Source: Pseudobdellovibrionaceae bacterium
GTDB taxonomy: Bacteria; Bdellovibrionota; Bdellovibrionia; Bdellovibrionales; JAMPXM01
Length of the DNA stretch: 8,118 bases
Assembly (NCBI GenBank): GCA_016791465.1
Contig: JAEUWE010000115.1
Location: 1 to 8,118, forward strand
Direction: 5' to 3'
Of this stretch, positions 5,681 to 8,118 are shown in pieces. A program made the position numbers and the translations under genes. Every line of letters starts with the position of its first letter. Position 1 is the first letter of the stretch. The notes beneath the pieces are model-generated. The model was given only the letters and a program-made list of their open reading frames with translations, searched no databases and had not been told where the DNA came from.

Positions 5681-6313
5681 TCAGTACTCACACTTCACGT
5701 CGTTGATGTCTTTTTGCGACGGCGTTCGCCGCAGAACGGCATTCTCAAGACGCATCGCCATCACGCTCGCGCCGACCTCTTGGTGCGAAAGCCCCAGTAC
5801 ATGTCCCAGTTCATGAAGAATCAAACTCTCAAAGTCCACTCGGTTCGCAATCGGCGTCGGCCCAGAGAAGTAGTCAAAGTTCACGTCGTTGATTCGAATA
5901 TCCGCTTCGAAAAGTCGATCGGCAGCCCAGTAGATCGTCGTCACCGCTTGCTTATCTTTGTTGTCGGGCCAACTGTTCTTTCGCCAGTAGATGACGTTCA
6001 CGCCGTCCTGATTTTCGTTGGGGTATGAATTTGTCCATCCGCCGATCTTCAAAACTTCTCGGCCCACCGATTGGTTCCAGTGCTCCACCGCCGATCGAAT
6101 TGAGTCAAAGAACTCAGCCGGTACTGAACTATCAACATAAAGAACGGCTGGAGTTTGCGGGCCCCATGAGATGCGCTGCTGATCGCTGCTCATCATGAAG
6201 TTGCAGGATTCTTGCGGAGCCTGCTGAGGCGCACAGGCTTGCACAAGCAGGCCCAGCGCCATGACGGCACCCATTAGAATCCATTTGAATGGTTTGTTTC
6301 GACGGCCAACCAC
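5681..6313 (-). CDS. Matrixin-like zinc metalloprotease lipoprotein
   Basis: 210 residues from GTG 6313. The signal peptide (GRRNKPFKW, then ILMGAVMALGLL) ends in the lipobox VQAC with Cys27 as the lipidation site. Ala at +2 is consistent with outer-membrane sorting. The catalytic motif HELGHVLGLSH (167-177) gives the metzincin zinc ligands His167, His171 and His177 with Glu168 as general base. SVMAM (183-187) is the Met-turn, and EADIRIN (136-142) matches the structural metal-site strand of matrixins (M10A-like). The size fits a minimal catalytic domain without propeptide or hemopexin repeats. Mature cysteines other than the lipidated one are at 37 and 208, near the two ends, and may pair. 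Substrate unknown; it would act in the periplasm or at the cell surface. The GTG has GGAGG (complement of 6318-6322) 4 nt upstream. A longer in-frame start at 6427 also has an SD. Confidence 0.88.
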   Translation of the reverse strand: MVGRRNKPFKWILMGAVMALGLLVQACAPQQAPQESCNFMMSSDQQRISWGPQTPAVLYVDSSVPAEFFDSIRSAVEHWNQSVGREVLKIGGWTNSYPNENQDGVNVIYWRKNSWPDNKDKQAVTTIYWAADRLFEADIRINDVNFDYFSGPTPIANRVDFESLILHELGHVLGLSHQEVGASVMAMRLENAVLRRTPSQKDINDVKCEY

Positions 6314-6745
6314 TGAACCTCCGCTAAGTCTCGATGGATCATTGAGCAAGGTCGAGACCGCCCGAGTGCCAAAGCCCTTCGCAAACCGCTTAGCACCCAT
6401 AACCCGCTGATCACACAAGTGATTCACCGTAGTTCCTCCACGTTCCGCGAGGCCGTTCTGACCCCGGTGACCGTTTTGCGCTCCTGTCGCTGTGGTTTAC
6501 GAAGGTGGCCCTGAGGCGCCAGGTTGAGCCCACATTGAGATACTAACCCCTTGATTCTGCTGCGCTCTTTTACTGTGTAAACAAATGAGACACCCTCAGG
6601 CGCGGAATGGGCGTGTTTTTAGCTCGAATTAACCCGTGGCTCGGGGTCCGGTGCGGTCGTAGAAAACCGACAAATGATGGTGAGTGAGGATGGTTTTCAG
6701 CCCGACGCTGCAGTAGGGTGCCGTAGCCGACACAGGAGGCCTGAA
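6314..6745. promoter_or_regulatory. Divergent region between the protease and exported-protein genes, including an alternative protease start
   Basis: No separate gene is supported. On the minus strand the protease frame stays open to GTG 6427, preceded by GGAGGAA (complement of 6433-6439) with a 5-nt spacer. Using it would add 38 residues before the lipoprotein signal peptide. On the plus strand TTGATT (6551-6556) is -35-like but lacks a well-spaced -10. TTTAC-TGT-GTAAA (6569-6581) is a small perfect palindrome that could be an operator. The plus-strand gene has AGGAGG at 6734-6739. Confidence 0.4.
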
Positions 6746-7348
6746 ATGAATTTAACGTTTATCCTTAAGCTCTTCACTTGCGTCATCGTTGCCATGAGTG
6801 CCTTCGTGAATTCCGCTTCCGCAGCCACAAAGATGACAAAAACCGAAGCCATCGAACACGCCATGAGCTTGATCGAGCCGAAGCGTCAGCTGCTCGAGGA
6901 CGAACTCGTCAATCTGTACACTCAAGGTGGCCACGTCACCGAACCACAGGTGTACCCAAAGCCGTTTGTCACAGCCAATGGCCTGTACCTCGGCATGCCA
7001 GAAAACTACACCCAGATTTATTCAATGAACGAGGGGGGCGAGATCGCGCACTACAAGTTCAGTGTTCGCAAATGCCACGCTACTTCCATCCACTACTGCC
7101 CGGCGCTCTGGGAGTACGTGAGCAGCACGCCCATTCTGAGCATCACCTATAAAGACAATATCGATGCTGAAGGAAACAAGATCGGTTGCTTCGTCAATAT
7201 CAGCACGAGAAATTACAGTCTCTTTTCAATGGGCGTCGTCGCTGTACGATGGAATCCAAAATACTCAGTCGGAAGCGACGGCGATGTCGTTCACCCCTAC
7301 AAAGTCGCCTACATGCTCGCAAGCTTCGAAGCCGTAGGGTGCAATTAG
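6746..7348 (+). CDS. Sec-exported orphan protein with four mature cysteines
   Basis: 200 residues from ATG 6746, with AGGAGG 6 nt upstream. The frame is open from 6674, but the earlier ATG codons lack a site this good and would hide the signal peptide. The signal peptide is MNLTFILKLF followed by a hydrophobic core, with cleavage likely after SASA at 23-26. The mature protein begins with a helix (about 30-60), followed by a region rich in aromatic residues and predicted beta strands (YPKPFVTANGLYLGMPENYTQIY, positions 70-92, and beyond). Cysteines are at 110, 118, 148 and 199, an even number compatible with two disulfides. I recognise no family or catalytic motif. It is probably periplasmic or secreted, and is divergent from the protease gene. 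Confidence 0.8.
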   Translation: MNLTFILKLFTCVIVAMSAFVNSASAATKMTKTEAIEHAMSLIEPKRQLLEDELVNLYTQGGHVTEPQVYPKPFVTANGLYLGMPENYTQIYSMNEGGEIAHYKFSVRKCHATSIHYCPALWEYVSSTPILSITYKDNIDAEGNKIGCFVNISTRNYSLFSMGVVAVRWNPKYSVGSDGDVVHPYKVAYMLASFEAVGCN

Positions 7349-7641
7349 CTGCCGTGCTGGGCTCGGTTCCATTTCGAACGAGCCCACGTCCTACACCGGG
7401 CGCCTGCCGGGACGAACAAGGCTGAGGCTGCCAGCAGAGCCTACAGAACTCGGCCTCCTACTCCTCACACCCTGATTTGAACTTTCTCTGTCGATGACGA
7501 CCGCTCCCACATAGCGAAGCATAGCGCTTTCGCACTCGTACCTAACCCTCCCCCATTTACTTTCGACAACCGTCACTCCTTGAACTGACCTTCTTCGTCT
7601 TCTCCAATAGACCCTCGGTCACCACGAAAAATGGGGAATCA
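7349..7641. other. Intergenic region (293 bp)
   Basis: Beyond the hairpin at 7359-7385 I see no gene. The region is C-rich on the plus strand. ATAGCG occurs twice in a short stretch around 7512-7528. No promoter consensus is clear before the transposase-like gene at 7642, and I could not identify a REP palindrome that would pair with it. Confidence 0.4.
7359..7385 (+). terminator. Hairpin after the exported-protein gene
   Basis: GGGCTC (7359-7364) pairs with GAGCCC (7380-7385), and GTTC (7366-7369) with GAAC (7376-7379), with one bulged G and a CATTTC loop. It begins 10 nt after the stop codon. There is no U-run after it, so termination may be weak or factor-assisted. Confidence 0.5.
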
Positions 7642-8118
7642 ATGAAACGAAATCAAACCACATTTCATGGATTTCCTAATAATGAGCGCGCTGTCTCCCC
7701 TGGAAAAAGAACCACGCGAGCGTCACGGAAGTGCCGACCTCTCGCAACGAAAGAGGCTCTGCACCTTGTCTTAAGCAGTGACCACGCTCGTGGCCCAAAA
7801 TCGCTTCTGAAGTACGACCACGTCGTGCGGGCGGTGATCGCAAAGCTTGCTCTCCGCCACGGCGTTCGCATCTATCGCATCGTGAATGTCAGAAACCACC
7901 TGTACATCACTTTGAAGCTCTCGAAGCAGTTTCTCTGGCAGGGGTTTATCTCTGGAGTTACCGGCGGCATTGCATGTGCGGTTGGCTTAAAACGTGACGA
8001 AAATGCACGACAGGGCTTTGGAATTCGCGGCCGTTTACGCGAGTGATCGCTTGGGGCCGCGATTACAATGTCGTGAAAGACTATCACACACTCAATCAGC
8101 TGGAGGCCGACGGCGTGG
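7642..8118 (+). pseudogene. REP-associated-type (Y1/HUH) transposase-like gene, frameshifted, runs off right edge
   Basis: ATG 7642 has GGGGA 4 nt upstream. The first frame gives 134 residues and stops at 8044-8046. Family landmarks are HLVLSSDHARGPKSLL (41-56), RHGVRIYRIVNVRNHLY (72-88) and a helix around 97-115. Related Y1_Tnp/RAYT-like proteins then read FW-x-x-RPFTR...WGRD. Here that sequence is present but in another frame: from TGG at 8019 the translation is WNSRPFTRVIAWGRDY..., open to the window edge, with a later DYHTLN that would hold the candidate nucleophilic Tyr. One missing base in the TTTGG at 8017-8021 (TTTTGG expected) explains the break. In addition, the metal-binding HUH is H86-L87-Y88, with Tyr replacing the second His. 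Both changes predict loss of strand-transfer activity. A sequencing error could explain the frameshift but not the substitution. Confidence 0.75.

Noticed and set aside
5589..6028. Plus-strand open frames opposite the metalloprotease
   Set aside because: Antisense to a gene with intact HExxHxxGxxH and lipobox.
7391..7576. Minus-strand open frame of 61 residues in the intergenic region
   Set aside because: Its GTG directly abuts the only AGGA, giving no usable spacing, and the sequence is basic and low-information.
1..8118. CRISPR array, tRNA, rRNA, integron or complete insertion sequence
   Set aside because: No regularly spaced repeats, cloverleaf, rRNA-like sequence or terminal inverted repeats with target duplications were seen.

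Overview
This window of about 8.1 kb has roughly 50% GC and looks like chromosome from a Gram-negative bacterium. It carries an outer-membrane-type lipoprotein metalloprotease, small Sec-exported proteins, strong AGGAGG ribosome sites and a transposase-like protein of the HLVL/NHLH type. That mix, with several short unrecognised exported proteins, resembles Bdellovibrionota (Bdellovibrio-like) genomes. This placement is an inference; there is no rRNA or marker gene here.

Layout, left to right. Positions 1-638 (minus) hold the N-terminal 212 codons of a DUF389 multi-pass membrane protein that runs off the left edge. A short divergent region (639-788) follows, with an 11-C homopolymer and a repeated decamer. 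Then comes a short-chain dehydrogenase/reductase (789-1592, plus) that has lost the segment carrying its YxxxK active site. A perfect 12-bp-stem bidirectional terminator (1614-1641) separates it from a convergent gene (1665-2546, minus) for a 293-residue protein with two copies of a domain containing PDE(V/I)W, possibly a PBECR-type nuclease fold.

After a 409-bp divergent intergenic region comes a likely three-gene plus-strand cluster. It contains an unrecognised 129-residue protein (2956-3345), a small exported protein whose start codon sits at the tip of a strong hairpin (3370-3687), and the most striking gene of the window (3717-5261). That last gene encodes 514 residues: about 390 proline-free coiled-coil residues with visible 11-residue (hendecad) periodicity, fused to a C-terminal Hsp20/alpha-crystallin-like domain. 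A 76-residue helical protein gene (5266-5496, minus) converges on it with only 4 bp between the stop codons.

Further right are a matrixin-like zinc metalloprotease lipoprotein (5681-6313, minus, with an alternative upstream start at 6427), a Sec-exported orphan protein with four mature cysteines (6746-7348, plus), and a decayed REP-associated-type (Y1/HUH) transposase-like gene starting at 7642. The latter has a single-base frameshift near 8017-8021 and an HUH motif changed to H-L-Y; it runs off the right edge.

The genes do not form one recognisable pathway. The cluster 2956-5261 is the best candidate for something undescribed: a long filament-like cytoplasmic coiled coil carrying a small-heat-shock domain, cotranscribed with a small exported protein under apparent RNA-hairpin control. 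The metalloprotease and the exported proteins fit an envelope or secretion theme. The SDR and the transposase-like gene both show signs of decay.
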